In this document: one piece after another, positions 8,934 to 21,504 of the stretch
How the letters are laid out: each line of letters begins with the position of its first letter
How positions within the stretch are numbered: position 1 is the first letter of the stretch
Assembly: GCF_020523625.1 (NCBI RefSeq)
Contig: NZ_JAJAQH010000006.1
Location: 1,178,001-1,242,000, forward strand
Direction: 5' to 3'
DNA: 64,000 nucleotides
Source: Methylovorus menthalis
GTDB lineage: Bacteria; Pseudomonadota; Gammaproteobacteria; Burkholderiales; Methylophilaceae
The notes under the pieces: generated by a model
Told to the model about the DNA's origin: nothing
The model's input: only the letters and a program-made list of their open reading frames with translations
The model's database searches: none
Made by a program: the position numbers and the translations under genes

Positions 8934-10688
8934 ATGCACGCACTCTCTTTCATTCAGGATCTCGCTGTCATCATGCTGGTGGCGGGGTTTGTGACGGTCG
9001 TCTTCCAGCGCATCAAGCAGCCGGTGGTGCTGGGTTATATCCTCGCCGGGCTCATCATCGGGCCGCATACGCCGCCATGGCCTCTGATTCATAACCAGGA
9101 GACGGTGGAAACCCTGGCCGAGCTGGGTATTGTCTTTCTGATGTTTTCGCTGGGGCTGGAATTCAACCTGCGCAAGCTGCAAAAGGTGGGCGCCACGGCC
9201 TTTGTGGCAGCCATTACCGAGATTGTGGTGATGGTGTGCATAGGCTATGAAATCGGCCAGTATTTTGGCTGGAAAGTCATGGACTCGATTTTTCTGGGTG
9301 CCATGCTAGCGATCTCGTCGACCACTATTATCGTCAAGGCTCTGGAAGAGCTGGGCATGAAGCGGGAACGCTTTGCGCAGCTGATTTTCGGCATTCTGAT
9401 CGTGGAAGATATTCTCGCCATCGGCATCATCGCCCTGCTCTCCGGCATGGCGGCTACGGGCACCGTCAGCACGGGCGAGGCAGTGGGCACCATAGGCAAG
9501 CTGGTGCTGTTTATGGTGGTGTCGCTGGTGGTAGGCATCCTGGTAGTGCCGCGCCTGCTGGATTATGTGGCTTCGTTCAAGCGGCATGAAACCCTGCTGG
9601 TGAGCGTGTTGGGCCTGCTGTTTGGCTTTTGCCTGCTGGTAATTAAAATGGATTACAGCATCGCCCTGGGCGCGTTCATGATCGGCGCCATTATGGCCGA
9701 AGCCAAGCAGATACGCGCCATCGAACGGCTGATTGAGCCGGTGCGCGATATGTTCAGCGCCATCTTTTTCGTCACCATCGGCCTGATGCTGGACCCCAAC
9801 GCCATCGTCGAGTATGCCGTGCCCATCATGGTGATTTCAGCAGCCGTCATCCTCGGCAAAATCATCTCCTGCGGCACCGGCACCCTGCTGGCTGGCAACG
9901 ATGGCCGCACTTCATTGCGCGTGGGCATGGGGCTGGCGCAGATCGGCGAATTCTCCTTCATTATTGCCACGCTTGGCCTCACGCTGAATGTCACCAGCCA
10001 TTTTCTGTATCCGATTGCCGTGGCCACATCGGTGGTCACCACACTACTGACGCCTTACCTTATCCGCGCGGCTGACCCGCTTTCCAATCGGTTGACGCAA
10101 CGGGTTCCTGGCAAGATCGCCCGCTTTTTTGACTGGTACCAAGGCTGGCTGCAAGGCGAAGGCAACGCCGAAGACCGGGCATTGCTCGCCAGCCTCTATC
10201 GCAAACTCATATTGCAGATATTCGTGAATGTATGTCTGGTGGCGGCGCTGTTTGTTGCGGGGCGCCATTTGCTGGCGAGCCCGCTCTTGCACTTGCCCGC
10301 CTGGGCCGGAGAAATCGATTTGAAAAAATCGCTGATCTGGGGCAGCACCCTGCTGCTTTCAGCGCCTTTTCTGATTGCTGCTTTTCGCAAGCTGCAAGCG
10401 TTCAGCCTGCTGCTGGCTGACCATGCCACGCAGACGCTGGCCAGCGCGCAGGCTGATAAAGTCCGGCGCATCATCTCACGCGGCATACCGGCCATCTCGC
10501 TTGCTTTCATGACCATCCTGCTATTGATGCTGAGCTGGCCGCTGATCCCCAGCCTGAAGCTGACATTGGCCGTGGCGGTGATTGTGGGCTTGCTGTTCAT
10601 TATTCTGCGCCGCTGGTTTGTGCGCATGCATTACCTGCTGCAAATCTCGCTGCTGGAGACGCTGAACCAGAAGAAAGACGAGCACTAG
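8934..10688 (+). CDS. Kef-type (CPA2) cation:proton antiporter without RCK domain
   Basis: The 584-residue protein has a CPA2 antiporter core of roughly 12 membrane helices (residues 5-380), including the conserved stretches GYILAGLIIGP, FSLGLEFNL and GLAQIGEFSF. E. coli KefB/KefC carry a cytoplasmic TrkA-N/RCK NAD-binding domain at the C terminus. Here that domain is absent and is replaced by about 190 residues with several further hydrophobic segments and a charged linker. It probably exchanges K+ or Na+ for H+ across the inner membrane, with regulation different from KefB. A bidirectional terminator follows at 10765-10790. Confidence 0.85.
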   Translation: MHALSFIQDLAVIMLVAGFVTVVFQRIKQPVVLGYILAGLIIGPHTPPWPLIHNQETVETLAELGIVFLMFSLGLEFNLRKLQKVGATAFVAAITEIVVMVCIGYEIGQYFGWKVMDSIFLGAMLAISSTTIIVKALEELGMKRERFAQLIFGILIVEDILAIGIIALLSGMAATGTVSTGEAVGTIGKLVLFMVVSLVVGILVVPRLLDYVASFKRHETLLVSVLGLLFGFCLLVIKMDYSIALGAFMIGAIMAEAKQIRAIERLIEPVRDMFSAIFFVTIGLMLDPNAIVEYAVPIMVISAAVILGKIISCGTGTLLAGNDGRTSLRVGMGLAQIGEFSFIIATLGLTLNVTSHFLYPIAVATSVVTTLLTPYLIRAADPLSNRLTQRVPGKIARFFDWYQGWLQGEGNAEDRALLASLYRKLILQIFVNVCLVAALFVAGRHLLASPLLHLPAWAGEIDLKKSLIWGSTLLLSAPFLIAAFRKLQAFSLLLADHATQTLASAQADKVRRIISRGIPAISLAFMTILLLMLSWPLIPSLKLTLAVAVIVGLLFIILRRWFVRMHYLLQISLLETLNQKKDEH

Positions 10689-10764
10689 CCATTAAAAAGC
10701 GGGTAAGGCTTGGAGCACTGCACTGCCATGCCCGACCAAACAACAAGCGCTATTCTGCGCATAA

Positions 10765-10790
10765 AAAAACCACCTGATCCGGTGGTTTTT
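10765..10790. terminator. Bidirectional rho-independent terminator
   Basis: AAAAACCACC at 10765-10774 pairs perfectly with GGTGGTTTTT at 10781-10790 around a 6-base loop. The A and T runs on each side make it usable on both strands, between the plus-strand antiporter and the minus-strand serS. Confidence 0.9.
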
Positions 10791-10857
10791 TATTTGGCGT
10801 TGAGAGTTATCGCCAGCCTGGTATCAGCCCAAGCTTGCCACGCTCCCCATGCCGGCC

Positions 10858-12162
<1,305 letters not shown>

Positions 12163-12180
12163 TTATTTCTGCTTGATAGT

Positions 12181-13503
12181 TTATTTCTTCTTGGGGGCAC
12201 GCAGGGCTTGCGCATCCAGCTCGCGCAGCCTTGCCATTTTTTCGGCAATCTTGCCTTCGAGTCCGCGCGGCGTGGGCACGTAAAACTGAATGGCCTCAAG
12301 ATCATCGGGGAAATACTGTTCGCCCGCAGCATAGGCATCCGGCTCGTTGTGCGCGTAGCGGTATTCCTTGCCGTAATCCAGCTCTTTCATCAGCTTGGTC
12401 GGCGCGTTGCGCAGGTGCAAGGGCACATTGCGCGATTTATCCTGCGCGACAAAGGCTTTGGCCTGATTATAGGCCATATAGGCGGCGTTGCTCTTGGGTG
12501 CCACGGCGCAGTAGATCACCGCATTCGACAATGCCAGCTCACCCTCGGGCGAGCCCAGCCGCTCGTATATCTGGCAGGCTTCTAGCGTCATGGTCTGCGC
12601 ACGGGGGTCGGCAATGCCGATGTCTTCCACCGCCATGCGAATCAGGCGGCGGCCCAGGTAAAGCGGGTCGGCCCCGCCATCAATCATGCGCAGAAACCAG
12701 TACAACGCCGCATCAGGGTTGGAGCCGCGCACCGATTTATGCAAGGCGGATATCTGGTCGTAAAACGCTTCGCCGCCCTTATCAAAGCGGCGCAGCTTGC
12801 TCGCCATGGTGCTTTGCAAAAACTCGGCATTGATCTCGGTCAGACCACTGGTCAACGCCGCATTGAACAAACCTTCGACAAAATTGAGCAGGCGGCGCGC
12901 ATCACCATCAGCATAAGCCAGCACCTGCTCTTTCACCTCATCGCTCAGCACCATATCGGGGGCCATATTGGCGCGGGCACGTTCCAGCAGTTCGGCAAGG
13001 TCCGCTTCGGACAAGGCTTGCAGCACAAACACGCGCGCCCGGCTCAGCAAAGCGCTGTTGACTTCAAACGATGGGTTTTCAGTCGTGGCGCCGATAAAGG
13101 TGATCAGGCCACTTTCAACAAACGGCAAAAATGCATCCTGCTGGCCTTTGTTGAAGCGATGCACCTCATCGACAAACAGAATGGTGCGGCGGCCGGATTG
13201 CTGCAAGGTGTGCTGGGCGCGTTCAACGGCTTCACGGATATCCTTGATGCCAGAAAGCACCGCCGACAGAGGAATGAATTCAGCATCGGCCGTATTGGCA
13301 ATCAGGCGTGCCAGCGTGGTTTTGCCGACGCCCGGCGGCCCCCACAAAATCATCGAAGGCAGCTTGCCGGACTGGAACGCCAGCCGCAGCGGCTTGCCCT
13401 CACCCAGCAGATGCTTTTGGCCGACCACATCATCCAGCGTGGCTGGGCGCAAACGCTCGGCTAAGGGGGCATCGGGGGTATTCGGCTGAAAAAGATCGCT
13501 CAA
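12181..13503 (-). CDS. rarA: Replication-associated recombination protein RarA (MgsA)
   Basis: This 440-residue AAA+ ATPase has Walker A GPPGVGKTT (Lys61), Walker B FVDEVHRFNK (about 110-119), the sensor 1 region FIGATTENPSF and the C-terminal MgsA tetramerisation region. RarA acts at stalled replication forks and interacts with SSB. The order lolA-rarA-serS with ftsK upstream is common in proteobacteria, where the genes often form one transcription unit. The gap to lolA is 22 bases. Confidence 0.96.
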   Translation of the reverse strand: MSDLFQPNTPDAPLAERLRPATLDDVVGQKHLLGEGKPLRLAFQSGKLPSMILWGPPGVGKTTLARLIANTADAEFIPLSAVLSGIKDIREAVERAQHTLQQSGRRTILFVDEVHRFNKGQQDAFLPFVESGLITFIGATTENPSFEVNSALLSRARVFVLQALSEADLAELLERARANMAPDMVLSDEVKEQVLAYADGDARRLLNFVEGLFNAALTSGLTEINAEFLQSTMASKLRRFDKGGEAFYDQISALHKSVRGSNPDAALYWFLRMIDGGADPLYLGRRLIRMAVEDIGIADPRAQTMTLEACQIYERLGSPEGELALSNAVIYCAVAPKSNAAYMAYNQAKAFVAQDKSRNVPLHLRNAPTKLMKELDYGKEYRYAHNEPDAYAAGEQYFPDDLEAIQFYVPTPRGLEGKIAEKMARLRELDAQALRAPKKK

Positions 13504-13525
13504 AACAGTGTCCGCAGGGAAAAGG

Positions 13526-14155
13526 CTATTCGCCTACGACGTCCGCACCGGCAGGCGGCACAAAACGAAACGCCTGTGCGGCCAGTGTGGGGTTGCGCTC
13601 AATCTGGCTGAACTCGATGAGCGTGCGGTGACCAAAGCTATCCAGCAATTCCATCTGCGCCAGTTGATCGCCCTTGAAGCCGATCATGATCTGCTCGAAG
13701 CCGCTTTCTTTTTCGCGTGGCGTGGCCTTCACCCATTCCAGCCCGCTCTGGTTGCCGCCATCCTGCAGGGCAAAGCTTTTTTCCATTTCCTTGCTGCCGG
13801 CCAGCATGGCAGCCGGGCTGGAGCCTATCGCCTTGCTCAGCGAGCGCACGGTCACCTGATTCAGCTCGGGGTCATACAGCCAGACCTTTTGGCCATCGCC
13901 GACGATCTGCTGCACATAAGGCTTCTGGTAATCCCAGCGAAACTTGCCGGGGCGCTGCAATTGCATGTCGCCAGTGACTTCCTGCACCTTGCGGCCTTGT
14001 GCATCGGAGACGGTCTGCTTGAATTGCGCCTTAAGCCCTACCGTATTCTGGTAAAAGGCCTTGAGCCGCTCGGGGCCATCGGCCTGTGCCAAAGCGGGGG
14101 CCAGCATGCTGGCGCTGGAGAAAGCCAGCAGAAGGGTCTTCAGAAAAAATCGCAT
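13526..14155 (-). CDS. lolA: Outer-membrane lipoprotein carrier protein LolA
   Basis: The 209-residue product starts with a Sec signal peptide (MRFFLKTLLLAFSS, cleavage after ALAQA). The mature part has the LolA fold features, for example the PGKFRWDYQKPY segment and the GDGQKVWLYDPELNQV segment. It ferries lipoproteins through the periplasm from LolCDE to LolB. It is 3 bases after the ftsK stop and is probably co-transcribed with ftsK and rarA. Confidence 0.96.
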   Translation of the reverse strand: MRFFLKTLLLAFSSASMLAPALAQADGPERLKAFYQNTVGLKAQFKQTVSDAQGRKVQEVTGDMQLQRPGKFRWDYQKPYVQQIVGDGQKVWLYDPELNQVTVRSLSKAIGSSPAAMLAGSKEMEKSFALQDGGNQSGLEWVKATPREKESGFEQIMIGFKGDQLAQMELLDSFGHRTLIEFSQIERNPTLAAQAFRFVPPAGADVVGE

Positions 14156-14158
14156 CAG

Positions 14159-16498
14159 TTACTCGCTATGGCTGTTAGGGGCTAAAACTTCACGGTTACC
14201 GTTGCTCTGCATGGCAGAGACCAGGCCCGCACGTTCCATATCTTCAATCAGGCGGGCAGCGCGGTTGTAGCCTATGCGCAACTGGCGCTGCACCGAGGAA
14301 ATGGAGGCACGACGCGACTTGAGCACAATCGCCACGGCCTCATCGTACAGCGGATCAGCTTCACCACCGCCGCCACCTTCAGCACTCTCGCCAGCTTCGC
14401 CACCTTCTTCGGTGGCACCGGTGAGGATGCCTTCAATATAGTTGGGCTCGCCCAGAGTCTTGATGTGCTCGACCACGCGATGCACTTCCTGATCGGACAC
14501 AAACGCACCATGCACGCGCTGCGGATCGCTGGTACCAGGCGGTTGATACAGCATGTCACCCTGCCCCAGCAAGGCTTCGGCGCCCATCTGGTCAAGAATG
14601 GTACGCGAGTCGATCTTGCTGGATACCTGGAAGGCAACCCGGGTGGGGATATTGGCCTTGATCAGGCCGGTAATCACATCGACTGACGGACGCTGCGTCG
14701 CCACGACCAGGTGGATGCCGCAGGCACGGGCTTTCTGCGCCAGACGGGCAATCGGCTCTTCCACCTTCTTGCCTACGACCATCATCAGATCGGCCAGTTC
14801 GTCGATGATGACGACAATCACCGGCAGCTCTTCCAGCGGCTCGGGGCTATCTGGCGTGAGCGTGAATGGATGTGGAATGCTCTTGCCATCTTTGGCGGCA
14901 TCGCGGACTTTCTGGTTGTAGCCTGCGAGGTTACGCACGCCCAGCACCGACATCAGCTTGTAGCGCCGCTCCATCTCGGCTACGCCCCAGTTCAGCGCAT
15001 TGCCTGCCTGGCGCATGTCGGTAATCACCGGCGCCAGCAAATGCGGAATACCGTCATACACGGACAGTTCCAGCATCTTGGGGTCAATCAGAATCAGGCG
15101 CACCTTGCTGGGCTCAGCCTTGTAAAGCAGGCTCAGAATCATGGCATTGATGGCGACGGACTTACCCGAACCAGTCGTACCCGCGACCAGCACGTGCGGC
15201 ATCTTGGCAAGATCAGCCACCACCGGCTTGCCGGAGATATCCTTGCCCATGGCGATGGCCAGCGGCGAATTCATGTCGGCATACACCTGCGAGCCGAGAA
15301 TCTCGGACAGGAACACCACCTGACGTTTGGGATTCGGAATCTCCAGGCCCATATAGGTTTTGCCGGGGATGGTTTCCACCACGCGCACGCTGATCACCGA
15401 CAAGGCGCGTGCCAGATCCTTGGAGAGATTGGCCACCTGGCTGCCCTTGACGCCAGCGGCAGGGTCGATTTCATACCGGGTAATCACCGGGCCGGGCAAG
15501 GCTGCAATCACCTTGACCTCAATACCGAAGTCCATCAGCTTGCGCTCGATTAGGCGCGAGGTGAATTCCAGGGTTTCGGCAGATTGCACTTCCACCACGC
15601 CACTGGGCTCATCCAGCAAATGCAATGGTGGCAAGGGTGAATCCGGCAAGGTTTCAAACAAGGGCGACTGGCGCTCTTTTTCAATACGGTCGCTCTTGGG
15701 AATCTCCAGTGCGGGCGCCTGAATCTGGATAGGCGGCCGATCTTCGGTGCGCTTGCGCTGGTTATCAACAAATTCGGTACGCAGCTGCTCGGCCACCTTG
15801 CCCAGCTTGCGGTCCTGCCGGTCCTGCCATTTGTTGCGCACATAGGCATACGCCCACTCCAGGGCGCCACCCAGCTTTTCCGTCATCATGATCCACGACC
15901 AGCCGGTAAACAGGCTGAAGCCGACCGCCATCATGAGCAGCAGCGCCATGGTCGAGCCCGCAAAGCCGAGCATGCCGCGCAACAAGCCATCGACGACGGT
16001 ACCAAGCATACCGCCAGGGCCCTGCGGCAGCTGTGCTGGCAGGGTCGCAACATGTCCAAACTCCAAGCTTGCAGACGCCACAAGCAACAAACCAAAACCA
16101 ATAAAATTGAGGAGCAGCAATGGTTTGCGGCTGGCCGCGACAACTTCCAGGCGCAAATACACCAGCCAAATGGCATAAAAGGCAAACACCGCCAGCCACC
16201 ACGCCGAGAAACCAAACAGATAAAGCAGGATATCCGACAGCCAGGCGCCCACCGTGCCACCTGCGTTATGAGTCACCGCGGCATCACTGGCGGTGTGTGA
16301 CCAGGAAGGGTCATCGCGCTGGTAAGTCACCAGGATAATGGTGAGATAGAGGCCGACAACCACGAGTCCAAGCCACCAGGCCTCCTTGACGATACCAGAG
16401 GTCTCCGGACGGGGCGTCTCGCGCTTGCTGTTTAATGGAAGATTTTTTTTCTGGAAGAACAAGATGATCAGGCTATCCGGACAATGGTTAAGCAACAA
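14159..16498 (-). CDS. ftsK: DNA translocase FtsK
   Basis: The product (up to 779 residues) has four N-terminal membrane segments (about 42-60, 92-115, 127-145 and 178-200), a short linker, and the RecA-like motor. Walker A is GTTGSGKS (440-447) and Walker B is at [13 protein letters not shown] winged-helix gamma domain (last about 65 residues, [27 protein letters not shown]) reads KOPS sites. FtsK links septum formation to chromosome dimer resolution. The short linker is typical of non-enteric FtsK. The start is uncertain: no ATG is available near the N terminus, and the frame begins at TTG 16498, with another TTG 12 codons later. Confidence 0.95.
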   Translation of the reverse strand: MLLNHCPDSLIILFFQKKNLPLNSKRETPRPETSGIVKEAWWLGLVVVGLYLTIILVTYQRDDPSWSHTASDAAVTHNAGGTVGAWLSDILLYLFGFSAWWLAVFAFYAIWLVYLRLEVVAASRKPLLLLNFIGFGLLLVASASLEFGHVATLPAQLPQGPGGMLGTVVDGLLRGMLGFAGSTMALLLMMAVGFSLFTGWSWIMMTEKLGGALEWAYAYVRNKWQDRQDRKLGKVAEQLRTEFVDNQRKRTEDRPPIQIQAPALEIPKSDRIEKERQSPLFETLPDSPLPPLHLLDEPSGVVEVQSAETLEFTSRLIERKLMDFGIEVKVIAALPGPVITRYEIDPAAGVKGSQVANLSKDLARALSVISVRVVETIPGKTYMGLEIPNPKRQVVFLSEILGSQVYADMNSPLAIAMGKDISGKPVVADLAKMPHVLVAGTTGSGKSVAINAMILSLLYKAEPSKVRLILIDPKMLELSVYDGIPHLLAPVITDMRQAGNALNWGVAEMERRYKLMSVLGVRNLAGYNQKVRDAAKDGKSIPHPFTLTPDSPEPLEELPVIVVIIDELADLMMVVGKKVEEPIARLAQKARACGIHLVVATQRPSVDVITGLIKANIPTRVAFQVSSKIDSRTILDQMGAEALLGQGDMLYQPPGTSDPQRVHGAFVSDQEVHRVVEHIKTLGEPNYIEGILTGATEEGGEAGESAEGGGGGEADPLYDEAVAIVLKSRRASISSVQRQLRIGYNRAARLIEDMERAGLVSAMQSNGNREVLAPNSHSE

Positions 16499-16704
16499 TA
16501 AATCGTTAACGGTTATTATATGAACAACGAGCGAATTATATCAGCTATGGCTGGTACTGCTCGCATTCCTCACGCACCGCTTAGCGATACTTATCAGGCA
16601 AATTTACAGAATCAATTTGCACTATTAATTTCGAGAACCTACCATACATAAAAATTGTCTGGCATAACGTTAACCACAACAAAAGAAAAGGATGGATAAA
16701 CCTC

Positions 16705-18173
<1,469 letters not shown>

Positions 18174-18199
18174 GGCATCGTGGCGGAAGCCAGCATGCG

Positions 18200-18240
18200 C
18201 GCACGGCAATAGGCAAACGCCCTGCCGTGCGTTTTTGTTT
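18200..18240 (+). terminator. Rho-independent terminator after trxB
   Basis: CGCACGGCA at 18200-18208 pairs perfectly with TGCCGTGCG at 18223-18231. It is followed by TTTTTGTTT, on the plus strand 27 bases after the trxB stop. Confidence 0.9.
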
Positions 18241-18310
18241 GCGATGTTGCTGCTTGAGCATTAAAGCGGCTATTGTTTAACTGATTCAGTTGCTTAACTG
18301 GTAAATTTTC

Positions 18311-18859
18311 GTGACTGACAAACCAGAGCATGACCCATTGGACGAAGATGAGCTGCTTTTTCGCGAGGCAGTGAAAGGTGCTCGTCCCCTGCAATCGTCC
18401 AAGGTTGCGTTTACACCGCCACGCCCCAAACCCATCCCCAAGCAATTCATTCGCGATGAGCGTCAAGCCCTGATGGACTCGCTCAGCGATCACTACATCC
18501 CCGCTCACGAACTCGAGAGCGGCGAAGAGCTTTTGTACCTTCGTGAAGGCCAGTCACCAGCCATCCTCAGTAAGCTACGACGCGGCCACTGGGTGGTGCA
18601 GGCAGGTATTGATCTGCATGGTCTGGTGGTGGATGAAGCCCGGCTTTATGTGGCGGAGTTTCTCGCGGACTGCAAGAAACGCGGCATACGTTGCGTGCGC
18701 ATTGTGCATGGCAAAGGGCTGGGGTCGCGCAACCGCGAGCCCGTGCTCAAGCACAAGCTGCGCAACTGGCTGATGCAAAAGGACGAAGTGCTTGCCTATG
18801 CCCAGGCACGCGCCACCGATGGCGGCAGCGGTGCCGTGATTGTATTGCTCAAGGCTTGA
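18311..18859 (+). CDS. Smr-domain protein (putative endonuclease)
   Basis: The 182-residue protein starts at GTG 18311. An N-terminal variable region (1-90) is followed by a C-terminal Smr domain with the LDLHG-like motif as IDLHGLVVDEA (about 100-110) and the HGKGLGS motif (about 135). Stand-alone Smr proteins such as YdaL have nuclease activity in vitro, and related Smr proteins act in DNA repair or ribosome rescue. It follows trxB on the same strand but is separated by a terminator, so it is likely its own unit. The biological role is not fixed. Confidence 0.88.
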   Translation: MTDKPEHDPLDEDELLFREAVKGARPLQSSKVAFTPPRPKPIPKQFIRDERQALMDSLSDHYIPAHELESGEELLYLREGQSPAILSKLRRGHWVVQAGIDLHGLVVDEARLYVAEFLADCKKRGIRCVRIVHGKGLGSRNREPVLKHKLRNWLMQKDEVLAYAQARATDGGSGAVIVLLKA

Positions 18860-18917
18860 TTTCTCAGCCAGAGCGTTCTGCCCCAAATCTTCAGAGCATT
18901 CACATATCGCAATGAGG

Positions 18918-18962
18918 CCCTCAACTCAGACCAAGGCATATAGCCAACCGCTGAGGGTTTTT
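18918..18962 (+). terminator. Possible terminator after the Smr gene
   Basis: CCCTCA at 18918-18923 pairs with TGAGGG at 18952-18957, followed by a T run. The 28-base loop itself contains GGC-atata-GCC. The long loop makes this moderate. Confidence 0.45.
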
Positions 18963-19085
18963 CACATGTTTAAAAGTATTTTTCAGTTGTAAGCAAACCA
19001 TAAGGTTGGGTGCTTAGCATGCGCACCATGCCATCATAAACAGGTGGCAAAATTTGACCTTTCGAATAGCTGCAGGAAAGTGCCC

Positions 19086-20372
19086 ATGAAACACCGCTAC
19101 ATCGTATTGCTGCTTTGCACGCTAGGCTTGGCATCGATTGCCCATGCGGACGCGTTATCAGACTTACAACCATCCGATTTGCAACATTTGAGCCTCTCTC
19201 AAGCCGAGCGACTGCTGCAGGCCAATAATCGCGAAGTCCTCTTTGCCCGCCGCGCGCTGGAAGGTTCGCAAGCCGACAAACTCAGTGCCGGTCAGAAACC
19301 CAACCCAGTGCTCAGCCTCAGCAGTACCAATTTCAAACTGCATGGCAGCAATGGCAATGGCGGCCTGCAGGATAAAACCCTGGACAGCATTGTGCGGGTT
19401 GACCAGCTGATAGAACGCGGCGGCAAACGGGAGCTGCGCACCGCCGTGGCCGAAGACGCTATCAAGGCCTCCCGGTTTGATCTGCAAGACAGCATGCGCC
19501 AGCAAACCCTCAACCTGCGCTCGAGTTATTACGATCTCCTGCTCGCCCAGCAAGCCGAGCTCCTGCAGCAGGAAAACCAGGCCATTTTTGACAAGGTATT
19601 GCAATCCGCCGAGCTACGCCTCAAAGCTGGCGATATATCGGCGACGGATGTTGCCCGTATTCGGGTAGATGCCTTGCGTGCCAAAAACGATGTCCGCCAA
19701 GCCCAGGCGGATCGCGAGAAGGCACAAGCCATCCTGGCGTACATGATAGGGCAGGAAAGAAATGCCTCCAGCCTGCGCCTGACCGATGAATGGCCTACGC
19801 TGACCAGTGCGCCAGATACCCAGAATACCGATGTGACATTGCTGGACCAGCGTGCCGATATCCAGGCCGCCGCCGCCCGCACCGCCCAAGCCATGGAAGC
19901 GCGCAAGCTTGCCGAGTCGCTGCAGACGCGTGACATTACCGTGGGGGTGCAATATGAACATTACCCAGACGACAGCCGCAATACGGTAGGTGCAGCCGTC
20001 AGCATCCCGCTGTTTACCAATTACCAATACCAGGGCGAAATCGCCAGGGCCGAGGTCAACCTGACAACCGCCGAGGAAGCCCGGCAGCAAACCCAGGCCA
20101 TTGCCCTGGGTGAAATCTCACGTGCCCGTGCTGATCTCAATGCCGCCATCGACAAGGTGCGTCGCTACGATGAGCAAATGCTGGCTGAAGCCAAGACCGC
20201 TGCCGATGCCGCCGAATTTGCCTATCAGCATGGCGCCATGGGCGTGACCGATCTGCTGGATGCACGCCGTGTTTACCGAACCTTGCAACTGGACGCCGCC
20301 AATGCGCGCGCTGACTATGCAAAATCCCTGGCTGCCTGGCAGGCAGCCACCCAACCACAGGAAGCTCCGTAA
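19086..20372 (+). CDS. czcC: CzcC-type outer-membrane efflux protein
   Basis: With ATG 19086 as start, the 428-residue protein has a clean signal peptide (MKHRYIVLLLCTLGLASIAHA) and the two repeated OEP alpha-helical hairpin regions of TolC-like channels. It is the outer-membrane part of the three-gene heavy-metal efflux operon. The next gene starts 1 base after its stop. The gene symbol is by family and order only, since metal specificity cannot be read from this component. Confidence 0.88.
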   Translation: MKHRYIVLLLCTLGLASIAHADALSDLQPSDLQHLSLSQAERLLQANNREVLFARRALEGSQADKLSAGQKPNPVLSLSSTNFKLHGSNGNGGLQDKTLDSIVRVDQLIERGGKRELRTAVAEDAIKASRFDLQDSMRQQTLNLRSSYYDLLLAQQAELLQQENQAIFDKVLQSAELRLKAGDISATDVARIRVDALRAKNDVRQAQADREKAQAILAYMIGQERNASSLRLTDEWPTLTSAPDTQNTDVTLLDQRADIQAAAARTAQAMEARKLAESLQTRDITVGVQYEHYPDDSRNTVGAAVSIPLFTNYQYQGEIARAEVNLTTAEEARQQTQAIALGEISRARADLNAAIDKVRRYDEQMLAEAKTAADAAEFAYQHGAMGVTDLLDARRVYRTLQLDAANARADYAKSLAAWQAATQPQEAP

Positions 20373-20373
20373 C

Positions 20374-21492
20374 ATGAACCGCAGCATTATCTCTCTCAGC
20401 CTGATCTGCCTCAGCGTCGCATCTCCTGGATGGGCCGCCGACAAGCCGCGTAGCGCCCCCCCTGCCCCTGCCTCACAGGAGGTGGTGTTGAAACCAGGGT
20501 CAACCCAGTTCTCCAGCCTGAAAATGGAAGCTGTCACCGCGATCCCCGCGCCTGCCAGCGAGCCACTGAACGGCAAGATTGCCTTTGATGAAAACCATAC
20601 TGTACGCATCAGTTCCCCCGTCATCGGCCGCGTGGTCAGCATCAGCGCGCAGCTCGGTGATAGTGTGAAGTCCGGGCAGGCACTGGCGGTGCTCGATTCC
20701 CCCGATTTGGGCACCGCCTTGGCGGATCACCGTAAGGCGCAAGCCGACTTGCAACTCAAGAAACAGGCGCTGGAACGCAGCCGCCTCTTGCTGGAAGGTG
20801 GCGTCATTGCCCGCAAGGAATTTGAAAACAGCCAGGCCGACATGGCCGAATCGCAGGCAGAAGCCGCCCGCACATCGGCCATGCTGAGCAACCTAGGCAC
20901 CCACGGCAGTGTGAATGGCGAGAGCTTCAGCTTGCGCAGCCCGATCAACGGCATGATTGTGGATCGTCAGATCAACCCCGGCAGCCAAGTACGTCCGGAT
21001 GCTGCCAGTCCCCTGTTCATCATCAGCGATCCGAACTCCCTGTGGGCATCGATTGATCTGCCGGAGCGTGACTTGTCCAAGGTATCTGTAGGGCAAGCGC
21101 TGACGATTGAGGTGGATGCTTATCCTGGCGAAACATTCAGCGGTCGCGTATTGACCATCGGTGGCATGGTGGACCCAGCCACCCGCCGCATCCAGGTGCG
21201 TTGCAGTGTAGATGGCAAGGGCCGCCTCAAGCCTGAGATGTATGCCCGTATCACCCCATTGCAAAGCTCACAAGATAAGGTCATTCGCCTGCCTAACAGC
21301 GCGCTCATCACCGAGGGCTTGTATAGCTATGTGTTTGTGGAGACATCCCCCGGTCATCTGCAAAAACGCCGCGTAGAGCTGGCCACACAAGCCCGCGACT
21401 TTGCCACCGTCAAAAGCGGCCTGGCATTGGGCGAGCGTGTGGTGACCTCGGGTGCCATTCTGCTCAATTCCGAGCTGGCCGCAGGCAAATAA
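20374..21492 (+). CDS. czcB: CzcB-type periplasmic adaptor (membrane fusion protein)
   Basis: The 372-residue protein starts at ATG 20374 with a signal peptide (MNRSIISLSLICLSVASPGWA). It shows the split lipoyl/barrel-sandwich domain (ISSPVIGRVVSISAQLGDSV, then LRSPINGMIVDRQINPG), a helical hairpin (about 115-175) and a beta-barrel region. It would bridge the inner-membrane pump and the outer-membrane channel. No His-rich metal-binding N terminus is seen, unlike CzcB of Cupriavidus. Confidence 0.9.
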   Translation: MNRSIISLSLICLSVASPGWAADKPRSAPPAPASQEVVLKPGSTQFSSLKMEAVTAIPAPASEPLNGKIAFDENHTVRISSPVIGRVVSISAQLGDSVKSGQALAVLDSPDLGTALADHRKAQADLQLKKQALERSRLLLEGGVIARKEFENSQADMAESQAEAARTSAMLSNLGTHGSVNGESFSLRSPINGMIVDRQINPGSQVRPDAASPLFIISDPNSLWASIDLPERDLSKVSVGQALTIEVDAYPGETFSGRVLTIGGMVDPATRRIQVRCSVDGKGRLKPEMYARITPLQSSQDKVIRLPNSALITEGLYSYVFVETSPGHLQKRRVELATQARDFATVKSGLALGERVVTSGAILLNSELAAGK

Positions 21493-21504
21493 GGCGATCC
21501 CACC

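Noticed and set aside
14711-15553. Plus-strand frame opposite ftsK
   Set aside because: Composition typical of an antisense shadow; ftsK motifs are intact on the other strand.
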